Part shown: in pieces, positions 57,683-64,000 of the stretch | How positions within the stretch are numbered: the first letter of the stretch is position 1 | Layout of the letters: every line of letters starts with the position of its first letter | Assembly (NCBI GenBank): GCA_016186145.1 | Contig: JACPMF010000007.1 | Coordinates: 62,001-126,000 of the forward strand | DNA from: Candidatus Sungiibacteriota bacterium | GTDB taxonomy: Bacteria; Patescibacteria; Paceibacteria; Sungbacterales; SURF-37 | Length of the DNA: 64,000 nt | Direction of reading: 5' to 3' | Notes under the pieces: model-generated | Told to the model about the DNA's origin: nothing | The model's database searches: none | The model's input: the letters and a program-made list of their open reading frames with translations, nothing else | Program-made: the position numbers and the translations under genes

Positions 57683-59911
57683 CTAGCGCCGGTGATATCG
57701 TTCTGGACGATGCCCTGATCCGCGGCTCGGACCGCCGTCGTTACGGTGTTCAGGCCGCCCTCCGTCTGCGGCATGGCGCTCTATTTCCTCCGCGGTGTAG
57801 CGGTCGGGTACTCGTTTCAATGACAGGTTGACTCTGCCCTGTTCGTCTACGTCTTTAACGAGCACCGGGACGATGTCTCCCGGTTTTACTATATCAGACA
57901 CGCGTTCCACTCTCCACGGCGCAAGTTCGGATATATGGACCAGTCCTTCCTGGCGCGGGCCTATTTCCACCATTGCTCCGAATTCAAAGAGGCGTGTCAC
58001 TTTTCCCTCTAAAAGCTCTCCCGGCCGTATTTCTCTGGTGATGTTTTTAATAAGACCAACGGCTTTGTCGAGGGCCTCTTTGCTGTCAGCGGTGACGAAA
58101 ACGCGTCCGTCGTCTTCAATGTCAATCTGGGCGCCTGTTTGAGCGATTATCTCATTTATGGTTTTGCCGCCCGGTCCAATGAGTGCGCCAATTTTTTCCG
58201 GGTTTATCTGAAGCGCGAGTATTCGCGGGGCGTATGGAGACAGTTCAGGCCGCGGGTGCGGCAATGTTTTTTCGAGCACATCGAGAACCTGTGTTCGTCC
58301 TTGCCGCGCCTGTTCGAGCGTCTTTTCCAGGATTTCCATATTTACCCCGTCTATTTTTACATCCATCTGAATTGCGGTTACCCCGTCTTTGGTGCCCGCT
58401 ACTTTAAGATCCATGTCGCCGTAGTGATCTTCCGGCCCTTGTATGTCAGTCAAAATCGCATACCGCTGTTGTTTGTTGTCTGTTATTGGATTTTGGTCAA
58501 TCATAAGCCCCATCGCTACCCCCGCGGCATGTTTTTTCAGCGGGACCCCCGCGTCCATCAGGGCAAGTATTGAGCCGCAAACGGATGCCATTGAGGACGA
58601 ACCGTTCGAGGAGAGGATTTCAGAGACGATACGCATGGTGTACGGGAATTCCTCTTCTTTTGGAATAAGCGGCGTGAGCGCGCGTTCGGCAAGGGCGCCG
58701 TGGCCGATCTCGCGTCTTCCCGGACCGCGCATCGGCTTTATTTCACCGACGGAATATGGCGGAAAGTTGTAGTGATGGATGAAACGTTTTTTCTTCCGTA
58801 CATCCATGCCTTCGATAATGAGTTGATCACCCGGCGCGCCGAGAGTAAGGGTTGAAAGCGCTTGGGTTTCTCCGCGAATGAAAAGCCCGGAGCCATGGAC
58901 TCTCGGCAATATTCCCGCGTCGGCCGAGAGAGGGCGGATTTCGTCAAGCCTTCTTCCGTCCGGCCGTTCTCCGTTCTCGATAATTCTTTTGTGGACGATC
59001 TTATCGATTTCTTCTTCCCAGAGATAGTTTATAGTATTTCCTGTGCCCTGCTCCGGGAAGTTCGTTTTTGCATGCTCGATCCATTTTTGTTTCAGTGCTT
59101 CGATTTTTGCGTTCCTGGCCGTCTTTTCTTTTTCCCAGAGCGCCTCTTCAAGCGGTTTCGAGAAAGCGCCGACAAGCGCATCAGCAAGCGGCCCGGTAGT
59201 ATCCATAAGTTTTACTGGCCGTTTTGCCGGCGAAACAAAAGAGATGACTTCTTTTTCGAAAGCTATTATTTTTTTGATTTCTTCGTGTCCGAGGGTTATC
59301 GCTTTCAGCACTTCTTGTTCGGGTTCTTCGGAGGCCCCCGCTTCGAGCATGTTTATTTTTGATTCGGTCCCGGATACCACAAGATCGAGCGTTGAGGCGG
59401 CTCGTTCTTCAAAGGTTGGGTTGATGACAAAGTTGCCGTTGACCTTTCCGACTCGAACTCCTGCAACCGGGCCGTCCCACGGGATGTTAGAAGTTGAAAG
59501 CGCAAGCGATGCGCCGATAAGCGCCGGAATATCCGAGTCGTTTTGGTCGTCGAAAGAAAGGACGGTTGCGATGACCTGTACCTCATTCCGCATTCTCAGG
59601 TCAAATCGCGGGCGGATTGTACGGTCAATAAGCCGTCCTGAAAGTACGGCCTCTTCCGAAGGGCGGGTTTCCCGTTTTACAAAGCGGCTCCCAAAAATTT
59701 TCCCGGCCGCATAGAATTTTTCTTCGTATTCAACGGTCAACGGAAAGAAATCCCCTCCTTCGCGGGGGTCTTTCGCCATCACGGCGGTTACCAGCACCAT
59801 CGTGTCTCCTATGCGCGTAACAATGCTTCCTGCCGCTTGACCGGCAAGGTTAGTAAGTTCGGCGGATAGTGTTTTTCCGCCGACTTCAACAGAGAATTTT
59901 TTAGACTGCAT
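57683..59911 (-). CDS. pnp: Polyribonucleotide nucleotidyltransferase (PNPase)
   Basis: A 742-residue 3'-5' phosphorolytic RNase. Two RNase PH domains: the first with AGSIVTRIGDTMVLVTAVMA, the second with RPDGRRLDEIRPL and GETQALSTLTLGAPGD. They are joined by a helical linker, then a KH domain (IGALIGPGGKTINEIIAQTG near 570) and an S1 domain (FGAMVEIGPRQEGLVHISEL near 645). The tail is short and His/Arg-rich (GHRPERYHRR). The start at 59911 (QSKKFSVEVGGK) agrees with family N-termini; an in-frame ATG at 59962 is possible. It would work with the neighbouring NYN-domain protein only by proximity. Confidence 0.96.
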   Translation of the reverse strand: MQSKKFSVEVGGKTLSAELTNLAGQAAGSIVTRIGDTMVLVTAVMAKDPREGGDFFPLTVEYEEKFYAAGKIFGSRFVKRETRPSEEAVLSGRLIDRTIRPRFDLRMRNEVQVIATVLSFDDQNDSDIPALIGASLALSTSNIPWDGPVAGVRVGKVNGNFVINPTFEERAASTLDLVVSGTESKINMLEAGASEEPEQEVLKAITLGHEEIKKIIAFEKEVISFVSPAKRPVKLMDTTGPLADALVGAFSKPLEEALWEKEKTARNAKIEALKQKWIEHAKTNFPEQGTGNTINYLWEEEIDKIVHKRIIENGERPDGRRLDEIRPLSADAGILPRVHGSGLFIRGETQALSTLTLGAPGDQLIIEGMDVRKKKRFIHHYNFPPYSVGEIKPMRGPGRREIGHGALAERALTPLIPKEEEFPYTMRIVSEILSSNGSSSMASVCGSILALMDAGVPLKKHAAGVAMGLMIDQNPITDNKQQRYAILTDIQGPEDHYGDMDLKVAGTKDGVTAIQMDVKIDGVNMEILEKTLEQARQGRTQVLDVLEKTLPHPRPELSPYAPRILALQINPEKIGALIGPGGKTINEIIAQTGAQIDIEDDGRVFVTADSKEALDKAVGLIKNITREIRPGELLEGKVTRLFEFGAMVEIGPRQEGLVHISELAPWRVERVSDIVKPGDIVPVLVKDVDEQGRVNLSLKRVPDRYTAEEIERHAADGGRPEHRNDGGPSRGSGHRPERYHRR

Positions 59912-60044
59912 ACGACCTGAAAGCCGCGCGTCGTGCCAGAGCGGTTGAGTAATCGCGACCATTCACTAGCTGCTAGTGCGCAATCGTGATTACTCCGCAA
60001 ACTTTTTCGCTCCTGTCACTGCCGCGTGGCATTAAATTAATTTG

Positions 60045-60542
60045 TTAGCGTGTTCGCAGAAGAAATTTGGGTTCAGAACCAAGGTCGGTAAAATCATCAG
60101 CGGCCTCCTTTATTTTTTGCGAAGCGGTGCGGTCAAAAGCCATAACTTCTACCCGCCGCCCTCTTCCTTTCAAGTATTCTACGAGCGGAATGAAATCTCC
60201 GTCCCCGGAAACGATCACGAGCGTATCCACGATTTCCGACGTGCGAACGGCGTCAAGCGCCATCCCAACGTCCCAGTCCGCCTTTTTGGCTCCGCCGAAA
60301 AATTCTTGCAGGTCTTTCACCCGAATCTCGATCCCCGATTTCTCTAGTGCTTCAAAAAAAGCTTTTTCCTCTCCGGTTTTAGTGCGTACTACATAGGCAA
60401 AAGCCCTGATTAATTTTCTCCCGGCAACCGCCTCCTTTACCACTTCACGGAAATTTACTCTTGCGTTGAGCAGGTTTCTCGCCGAGTGGTACATGTTTTG
60501 GACATCAATGAAGACGGCGACGCGTTGTTCTTTGTGTTTCAT
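60045..60542 (-). CDS. NYN-domain (LabA/DUF88) nuclease-like protein
   Basis: A 165-residue PIN-like NYN-domain protein. Acidic residues typical of the metal site are visible: Asp in RVAVFIDVQNMYHSARN near 12, the DWDVGMALDAV motif near 90, and SGDGDFIPLVEYL near 110. These proteins are thought to cleave RNA. ATG at 60542 follows module copy 4 directly; an ATG at 60581 lies inside the module. It is in the run rpsO, NYN, pnp on the same strand, so RNA processing or decay is a likely theme. Confidence 0.88.
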   Translation of the reverse strand: MKHKEQRVAVFIDVQNMYHSARNLLNARVNFREVVKEAVAGRKLIRAFAYVVRTKTGEEKAFFEALEKSGIEIRVKDLQEFFGGAKKADWDVGMALDAVRTSEIVDTLVIVSGDGDFIPLVEYLKGRGRRVEVMAFDRTASQKIKEAADDFTDLGSEPKFLLRTR

Positions 60543-60747
60543 GCCAATGTTGTCTAAATTTGCAAGCCCAATGTGCAGCAAATTTAACTACAACATTGAG
60601 CACCCTGTTAAATAATTTCGCCTCTGGCGAAATTCCTCTAACAAATAAACCTTTTGCTTTATTTGTTAGAGGATTTAACAGGGTAAAGGTTTGCTAACTA
60701 AATTTTGTTCGTCCTGCGGACTCCAAAATTTGGAGCAAGCCCTTTAT
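60543..60747 (-). repeat. Three-hairpin intergenic module, family A copy 4
   Basis: Same order as the other copies. Hairpin 3 here has CAATGTTGT and TAAATTTGC pairing with GCAAATTTA and ACAACATTG, a completely different sequence from GAATTTTAT/ATAAAATTC at the same place in other copies. Hairpin 2 has an extra arm CCTCTAACAAATAAA/TTTATTTGTTAGAGG. Confidence 0.88.
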
Positions 60748-61010
60748 TTTCTCAATCCCAGCTTTTTAATCAATGAGTTGTAACTTCTTGTATTTTCGCG
60801 CCTGAGGTAGTCAAGAAGTTTTTTGCGGCGCGCGACCATGCCCAAAAGCCCCCTGCGGGAATGGTTGTCCTTTGGATGTTTCTTGAGGTGGTCAGTGAGT
60901 TGCTTTATCTCCGTGGTGAGCAGTGCGGTTTGAACTTCAACAGAACCGGTGTCGGTCGGGTGGTCTTTGAATTTGTCCATTATCTTAGCTTTTTCTTTTG
61001 AGGTGAGCAT
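60744..61010 (-). CDS. rpsO: Small ribosomal subunit protein uS15
   Basis: An 88-residue ribosomal protein binding 16S rRNA. The family pattern is complete: FKDHPTDTGSVEVQTALLT, QLTDHLKKHPKDNHSRRGL, and RRKKLLDYLRRENTRSYNSL. It lies between family A modules 4 and 5 and upstream of pnp, the usual rpsO-pnp neighbourhood with the NYN gene inserted. Confidence 0.97.
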   Translation of the reverse strand: MLTSKEKAKIMDKFKDHPTDTGSVEVQTALLTTEIKQLTDHLKKHPKDNHSRRGLLGMVARRKKLLDYLRRENTRSYNSLIKKLGLRK

Positions 61011-61190
61011 GCGAATTTTGTTTGAATTTATGAGCGAAGCGAGTAAATGAAACTATAAAATTCAGCACCCTGTTAAATAAAACCTTCGGTTTTCTTTTGC
61101 CGCAGGCAAAAGATTTAACAGGGTAAAGGTTTGCCAACTGCGATTTCTGCGCCTACAGCTTGAAATCGCAGGCCAAGCCCTTTATAGCAT
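61011..61190 (-). repeat. Three-hairpin intergenic module, family A copy 5
   Basis: Minus strand: AAAGGGCTTGG and GCGATTT pair with AAATCGC and CCAAACCTTT (inner stem different from CCAAAATTT in other copies), then CCCTGTTAAAT/ATTTAACAGGG, then GAATTTTAT and its partner, ending next to the rpsO ATG. Confidence 0.87.
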
Positions 61191-61223
61191 ACTTTTGCCC
61201 TTTTTACAACAGCGGCGGAAAAC

Positions 61224-61244
61224 AAAAACCCCGCGTTGCGGGGC
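61224..61244 (-). terminator. Intrinsic terminator of the gene at 61254-61865
   Basis: CCCCGC/GCGGGG stem followed by five T on the minus strand. Confidence 0.82.
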
Positions 61245-61253
61245 AGGGTGTTT

Positions 61254-61865
61254 TTACAGATATTGGCCCGTATTGATGGCTGGGTCCGCATTTTTTCTGA
61301 AAAGCGCGGAAACAGAAATGAGAGATTGTGAGAACCGTTGGACGAGCTGTTCTTTGTCGTCCGGTCCAAGGTCAACCTTTCGACTATATTCTCCGTTCCC
61401 GTTTTCTTCGTTTGAAGGATTTTGTTTCTGAGTAGCGGTTTCTGCCATTCGTATCTTTAAATAAGTGTGGAGTTCTTTGAGATCCTGCATAAACGGGGAA
61501 TACTCGTTCGTTTCGGGCGGTGCAAGGAATATTTGAGCGATAATGTGCAGGACGGTTTGTACCGCGACTTCTTCCAAGAAGTGTTCTCTGTCGAGATCGC
61601 CGGATTCCAGCAAAATTTGGTATGGCGGCGGGAGGCCGTTCATTTTCGTAAACACTCTTTCAACCAAGGCCCTCGGATCCTTTAATGTTTCTACAAAGCT
61701 AAGGAATTGCTCCGGCACTACGCTGCCAAGCTGAGTGAATGTAGACAGCATAATCTTTTTCTTTCTCGGTTCACTCACTTGGGCAAACCGCGATTCGCCG
61801 AGCGCAAAGGACTCGGTTAAAACCTTCTTTAAAAATTCGTCCACCGGCATTGTGCGAAGTGCCAT
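61254..61865 (-). CDS. Helical hypothetical protein
   Basis: A 203-residue soluble, helical protein with no signal peptide. Segments include RTMPVDEFLKKVLTESFALG at the start, LESGDLDREHFLEEVAVQTV near 85 and a Gln/Asn-rich linker (about 148-165) before a final helix QLVQRFSQSLISVSALF. I do not recognise the family. GGGGGG is placed 6-7 nt before ATG as a ribosome site, and a terminator follows. It lies next to the tRNA-Thr locus and upstream of rpsO. Confidence 0.6.
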   Translation of the reverse strand: MALRTMPVDEFLKKVLTESFALGESRFAQVSEPRKKKIMLSTFTQLGSVVPEQFLSFVETLKDPRALVERVFTKMNGLPPPYQILLESGDLDREHFLEEVAVQTVLHIIAQIFLAPPETNEYSPFMQDLKELHTYLKIRMAETATQKQNPSNEENGNGEYSRKVDLGPDDKEQLVQRFSQSLISVSALFRKNADPAINTGQYL

Positions 61866-61933
61866 TTGGCCCCCCTTTAGTATTTTAAAGATCGTAATTA
61901 TACCTTACGACAAATGCTAATATTTTTCAAGAA

Positions 61934-62081
61934 AGCCGAAGGTGGGAATCCTCTTCCTCTGAAATTTTGCGCGCCCCTCGATATAACTCGGGACAGGCAA
62001 AATTTCTCCCCCAGAGCCCGGGTTTCCAAAATCGTAAAGCAGTTTACGATTTTGGAATACCCTTCGATTCCCATCTTCACC
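61934..62081. repeat. Nested hairpins downstream of the tRNA-Thr locus
   Basis: CCAAAATCGTAAA (62026-62038) and its complement (62043-62055) form a perfect 13-bp stem. AAATTTTGC/GCAAAATTT surrounds a smaller loop at about 61960-62004. The left end, GCCGAAGGTGGGAATC near 61935, looks like a tRNA 3' end remnant. No gene is seen. Confidence 0.65.
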
Positions 62082-62152
62082 TCAACCATCAAAAACAAAA
62101 CCACTTTTTATAGGTGGTTTTGTTTTTGATAGCCGAAGATGGGAATCGAACC
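62064..62152 (-). terminator. Double palindrome containing the tRNA locus terminator
   Basis: ATCAAAAACAAAACCAC (62088-62104) and its perfect 17-bp complement (62114-62130) terminate the tRNA transcript. Outside it, TTCGATTCCCATCTTC (about 62064-62079) is the exact complement of the tRNA T-arm/acceptor sequence at 62137-62152, giving an outer stem that could sequester the tRNA 3' end. Confidence 0.7.
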
Positions 62153-62182
62153 CACATTTCTACTTTACGAAAGTAATGTCCC

Positions 62183-62295
62183 GATTTTGTTCAAACTTTT
62201 GAAGCCAGGGGTGGGAGTCGAACCCACAACCTCTGCTTTACGAAAGCATTGCTCTGCCATTGAGCTACCCTGGCTGCAAAAGTTTGAACAAAATC
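62183..62295 (-). repeat. 19-bp inverted repeats around the inner tRNA-Thr
   Basis: GATTTTGTTCAAACTTTTG (62183-62201) and its exact complement (62277-62295) flank the inner tRNA with 1 nt to spare on each side. A second palindrome, CGAGGATCCTCG, follows. Confidence 0.9.
62203..62275 (-). tRNA. tRNA-Thr(CGT), intact, inside the split tRNA
   Basis: A 73-nt cloverleaf on the minus strand: acceptor AGCCAGG/CCTGGCT, D-arm GCTCAATGGCAGAGC, anticodon loop TTCGTAA (CGT, reading ACG), T-arm GTGGGTTCGACTCCCAC. CCA is not encoded. The 27-43 pair is an A-G mismatch; all other stems pair. Confidence 0.9.
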
Positions 62296-62367
62296 GAGGA
62301 TCCTCGATTCGCCAACCGCGCTCCGCGCGGGCGAATCGGGACTCTACCATTGAACTACTTCGGCACG

Positions 62368-63681
62368 CTATTCTTTTTTCAACGCCCCCTCAGTATACGT
62401 ATTTCCTGGATTCCACAAGAGCCAGCCACTTGCTCTCGCGTCTTCTGCCGCTCTGATTTGCTGCCTAACCTTTTCGGCATCATAATAGATCCCGCGCACC
62501 GTATCAACCTTTAAGTCGAAATCTTGAATCCACGGCCGCAGCTTTGTTTCGGACTTCTTCTTCGTGTTTGCCTTGTTAATAATTGGCGGCTCTTTGCCCG
62601 ATACGGCGCTCGTGTTCTCTGCTAAAATGGTGGCCGGTGCCGAAGTTGCAAATACGTCTTTTCCTGCGAGGAAGTCGGAAGCGATGACGAGTGAACGGTA
62701 TACGACCTCATATGGGTGGCTGGAAACGACGTTTTCGGCAACTTCTGCCCGGTAGGGATAGTAGAGCGCCGGGAGACCCCGTTCGGCGTCGGCGGGGACC
62801 TGAAAGCCGCTGTAGTAGTGGCTTGGATAAGTCATAAAGGATATGTAATCAAAGGAGTCGCCCAAGTCTTCAAGCCGTTGGCCGATACCGAGATCGCTTT
62901 TTTGGATCGCTACATAACCGAAAAGGTCTGCCGAAAGAATGATTTGCGGTTTTTCTGTTTTTAATTCGTTTTTTAGGTACTGGAAAAAGTCTCGGAGTAC
63001 CTCGTGCCGTTTTTTGGTCTTTTGATCAAACGTGGGATAAACAATGTTCGAAGTATCCCCGTCTGATGGGAAACGGATGTAGTCAAATTGGATCTCGTCG
63101 AAACCGTAGTTAATTGCTTGTTTTGCGACCGCGGCGGTATATTCCCATGCGCCTTGAGATGCCGGGTCGAGCCATGCATTTCCACGCTGGTCGAGCCACA
63201 ATCGTCCATCTGCTCGTTTCAGGGCAAGCTCCGGACTTGCTTTTGCTTTGACCGTGTCGTTGAAGACAACAAGCCGGGCAATAACCCAGATACCTTTTTG
63301 GTGGAATTTTTGTATCAAGCTTCGTAGAGACTCCGGTAAAAATATTCCATCCGTTTCTTTTATATCAATCACTACGCCGTTTAGTTCGGTTGTCTCCAGG
63401 AGTTCGATGACGTCATTTCTAAGGCGTGTTGCCGCTCTTCCTGGATCGTTTGCGACTGTTGTTGTCATATACACTCCCTTTATGTTCTCGGAGCGCTCCC
63501 GAGCCTCTCTGATTAGCTCTTCTACGCTTTTTTCTTCTATCGCATCCGACGCAGTTAATTCTGATACTGCCGCTGGGAGGCTTTCGGGGATAAGGTTTTT
63601 AGTGAAGCGGAATGCAAAAAACACAATCACGGCGGTCGCGATGCTTAAAAACAAAAGAATTCTTATTCTTATTGGGTTCAC
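62368..63681 (-). CDS. DUF4015/PF13200 putative glycoside hydrolase
   Basis: A 437-residue protein with an N-terminal membrane helix (LLFLSIATAVIVFFAF) and a TIM-barrel of the DUF4015 family. Markers: KGVYMTTTVANDPGR near 74, NGVVIDIKETDG near 101 with the acidic pair, VIARLVVFNDTV near 132, then WLDQRGNAWLDPAS and YGFDEIQFDYIRFPSDGD near 195 and a late IQDFDL. Family members are putative polysaccharide hydrolases of unproven substrate. GTG at 63681 overlaps the stop of the upstream gene as GTGA, so the two are coupled. The 3' end lies 3 bp from the split tRNA gene. Confidence 0.9.
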   Translation of the reverse strand: MNPIRIRILLFLSIATAVIVFFAFRFTKNLIPESLPAAVSELTASDAIEEKSVEELIREARERSENIKGVYMTTTVANDPGRAATRLRNDVIELLETTELNGVVIDIKETDGIFLPESLRSLIQKFHQKGIWVIARLVVFNDTVKAKASPELALKRADGRLWLDQRGNAWLDPASQGAWEYTAAVAKQAINYGFDEIQFDYIRFPSDGDTSNIVYPTFDQKTKKRHEVLRDFFQYLKNELKTEKPQIILSADLFGYVAIQKSDLGIGQRLEDLGDSFDYISFMTYPSHYYSGFQVPADAERGLPALYYPYRAEVAENVVSSHPYEVVYRSLVIASDFLAGKDVFATSAPATILAENTSAVSGKEPPIINKANTKKKSETKLRPWIQDFDLKVDTVRGIYYDAEKVRQQIRAAEDARASGWLLWNPGNTYTEGALKKE

Positions 63682-64000
63682 CTTTTTAAGATAGGATGCA
63701 CAATAATCATGCCCTTTCTGCCCTGTTCGACGCTTGCTGGCGACCCGGTCCAGTCGTGGGTTGCTTCCATTATATTGTTATAGCCGTATCGGAATGCGTT
63801 GCCGAATTTAGTTCCTGGCTCGTTTACAATGAATTCACTTGTTGCCTCGTCATAACCCCGGATAACCGCCATATGGTAGTGGGGCGGACTCGTAAAGTAG
63901 GGGTTTTCGAGAAGCTCGCCGGCGAGCGGCACGATGACTAAATTGCCGAGAGTTAACTCCTTTTTTATATTCTCAACGGTGACGTTGTCGTATCTGATTT
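63678..64000 (-). CDS. C39-like peptidase domain protein (5' end beyond window)
   Basis: The visible 106 C-terminal residues match C39_2/papain-like peptidases: KKELTLGNLVIVPLAGELLE, then the catalytic His region PPHYHMAVIRGYDEATSEFIVNEPG (given by its key residues His and the following Asn) and a C-terminal Trp-rich part. The Cys half of the site is outside the window. The frame is open to the right edge, so an internal GTG at 63932 is not needed as a start. It overlaps the hydrolase gene by 4 nt. Confidence 0.75.
   Translation of the reverse strand, partial: IRYDNVTVENIKKELTLGNLVIVPLAGELLENPYFTSPPHYHMAVIRGYDEATSEFIVNEPGTKFGNAFRYGYNNIMEATHDWTGSPASVEQGRKGMIIVHPILKR

Larger units (their letters stand above)
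62131..62364 (-). tRNA. tRNA-Thr(CGT) gene split by a 163-bp insertion
   Basis: Minus strand: 62364-62342 reads as acceptor 5' strand GCCGAAG, D-arm GTTCAATGGTAGAG; 62178-62131 reads as anticodon arm TTACT-TTCGTAA-AGTAG, T-arm GTGGGTTCGATTCCCAT and acceptor CTTCGGC. Joined, they give a regular 71-nt cloverleaf with anticodon CGT. The insertion (62179-62341) falls within the D-stem 3' strand and is bounded by inverted repeats TCCCGATT/AATCGGGA. It contains a complete second tRNA-Thr. Whether the halves are spliced, or the gene is dead, is unknown. Confidence 0.65.

Noticed and set aside
57583..57774. Small minus-strand gene overlapping the end of pnp
   Set aside because: It lacks a ribosome site or family pattern and is explained as an alternative frame of the pnp tail.
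62139..62456. Open frame on the plus strand across the tRNA locus, beginning GIEPTF
   Set aside because: It is the antisense translation of tRNA T-arms, a common false gene; the tRNA structures explain the sequence.

Overview
The window looks like chromosome from a Patescibacteria (CPR) bacterium, most likely a parcubacterium-type lineage. The evidence is a compact set of short housekeeping genes, a reduced type IV secretion/pilus locus of the PrgI, VirB4, pilin and VirB6-like kind typical of that group, many unrecognised single-pass membrane proteins, and spacers made almost entirely of quasi-palindromes. No rRNA, CRISPR array, transposase or integrase was seen.

Region 1 (1-13.6 kb) is accessory. 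On the minus strand lies an envelope cluster: ABC permease, a NitT/urea-type substrate-binding protein, TelA, a membrane coiled-coil protein, two solute-binding/OmpA fusions (one frameshifted), PPK2 and a von Willebrand A lipoprotein. It is followed by a radical SAM protein resembling archaeosine-pathway RaSEA, an ARC/Mpa-like AAA+ ATPase and a 2-oxoglutarate dioxygenase. Genes here have strong AGGAGG ribosome sites, consensus promoters and classical terminators. Region 2 (13.7-25.6 kb) holds a degenerate DHH protein, a RelE-type toxin-antitoxin pair, pilB, a candidate structured RNA, ruvB, a bacterial-PH membrane protein, an LysM-M23 peptidase, uvrD/pcrA and rsmA.

Region 3 (26-40.8 kb) is a secretion/pilus locus: calcium-repeat and CARDB surface proteins, a very long VirB6-like protein, PrgI, a TraC-like protein, VirB4, a T4SS-type pilin and a beta-propeller membrane protein. 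Region 4 (40.9-46.1 kb) is the origin neighbourhood: jag, yidC, yidD, rnpA and rpmH on the minus strand facing dnaA and dnaN on the plus strand, with an AT-rich dnaA-dnaN gap as the origin candidate. Region 5 (46.1-64 kb) carries PBP1A, tyrS, ruvC, yebC, yifB/comM, a ten-cysteine small protein, a gene with an in-frame stop, a DksA-like protein, pnp, a NYN nuclease, rpsO, two tRNA-Thr(CGT) structures (one nested inside the other), a DUF4015 hydrolase and a C39-like peptidase.

The most unusual feature is the spacer architecture. At least five copies of a three-hairpin module sit between a stop codon and the next start codon. Their stems change sequence while staying paired. Related palindromes lie in-frame inside rsmA and split a tRNA-Thr gene. 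Core genes often appear leaderless (a -10 box 5-7 nt before ATG), whereas accessory genes use Shine-Dalgarno leaders, so two expression styles coexist. All functional calls come from reading motifs by eye; no database search was run.
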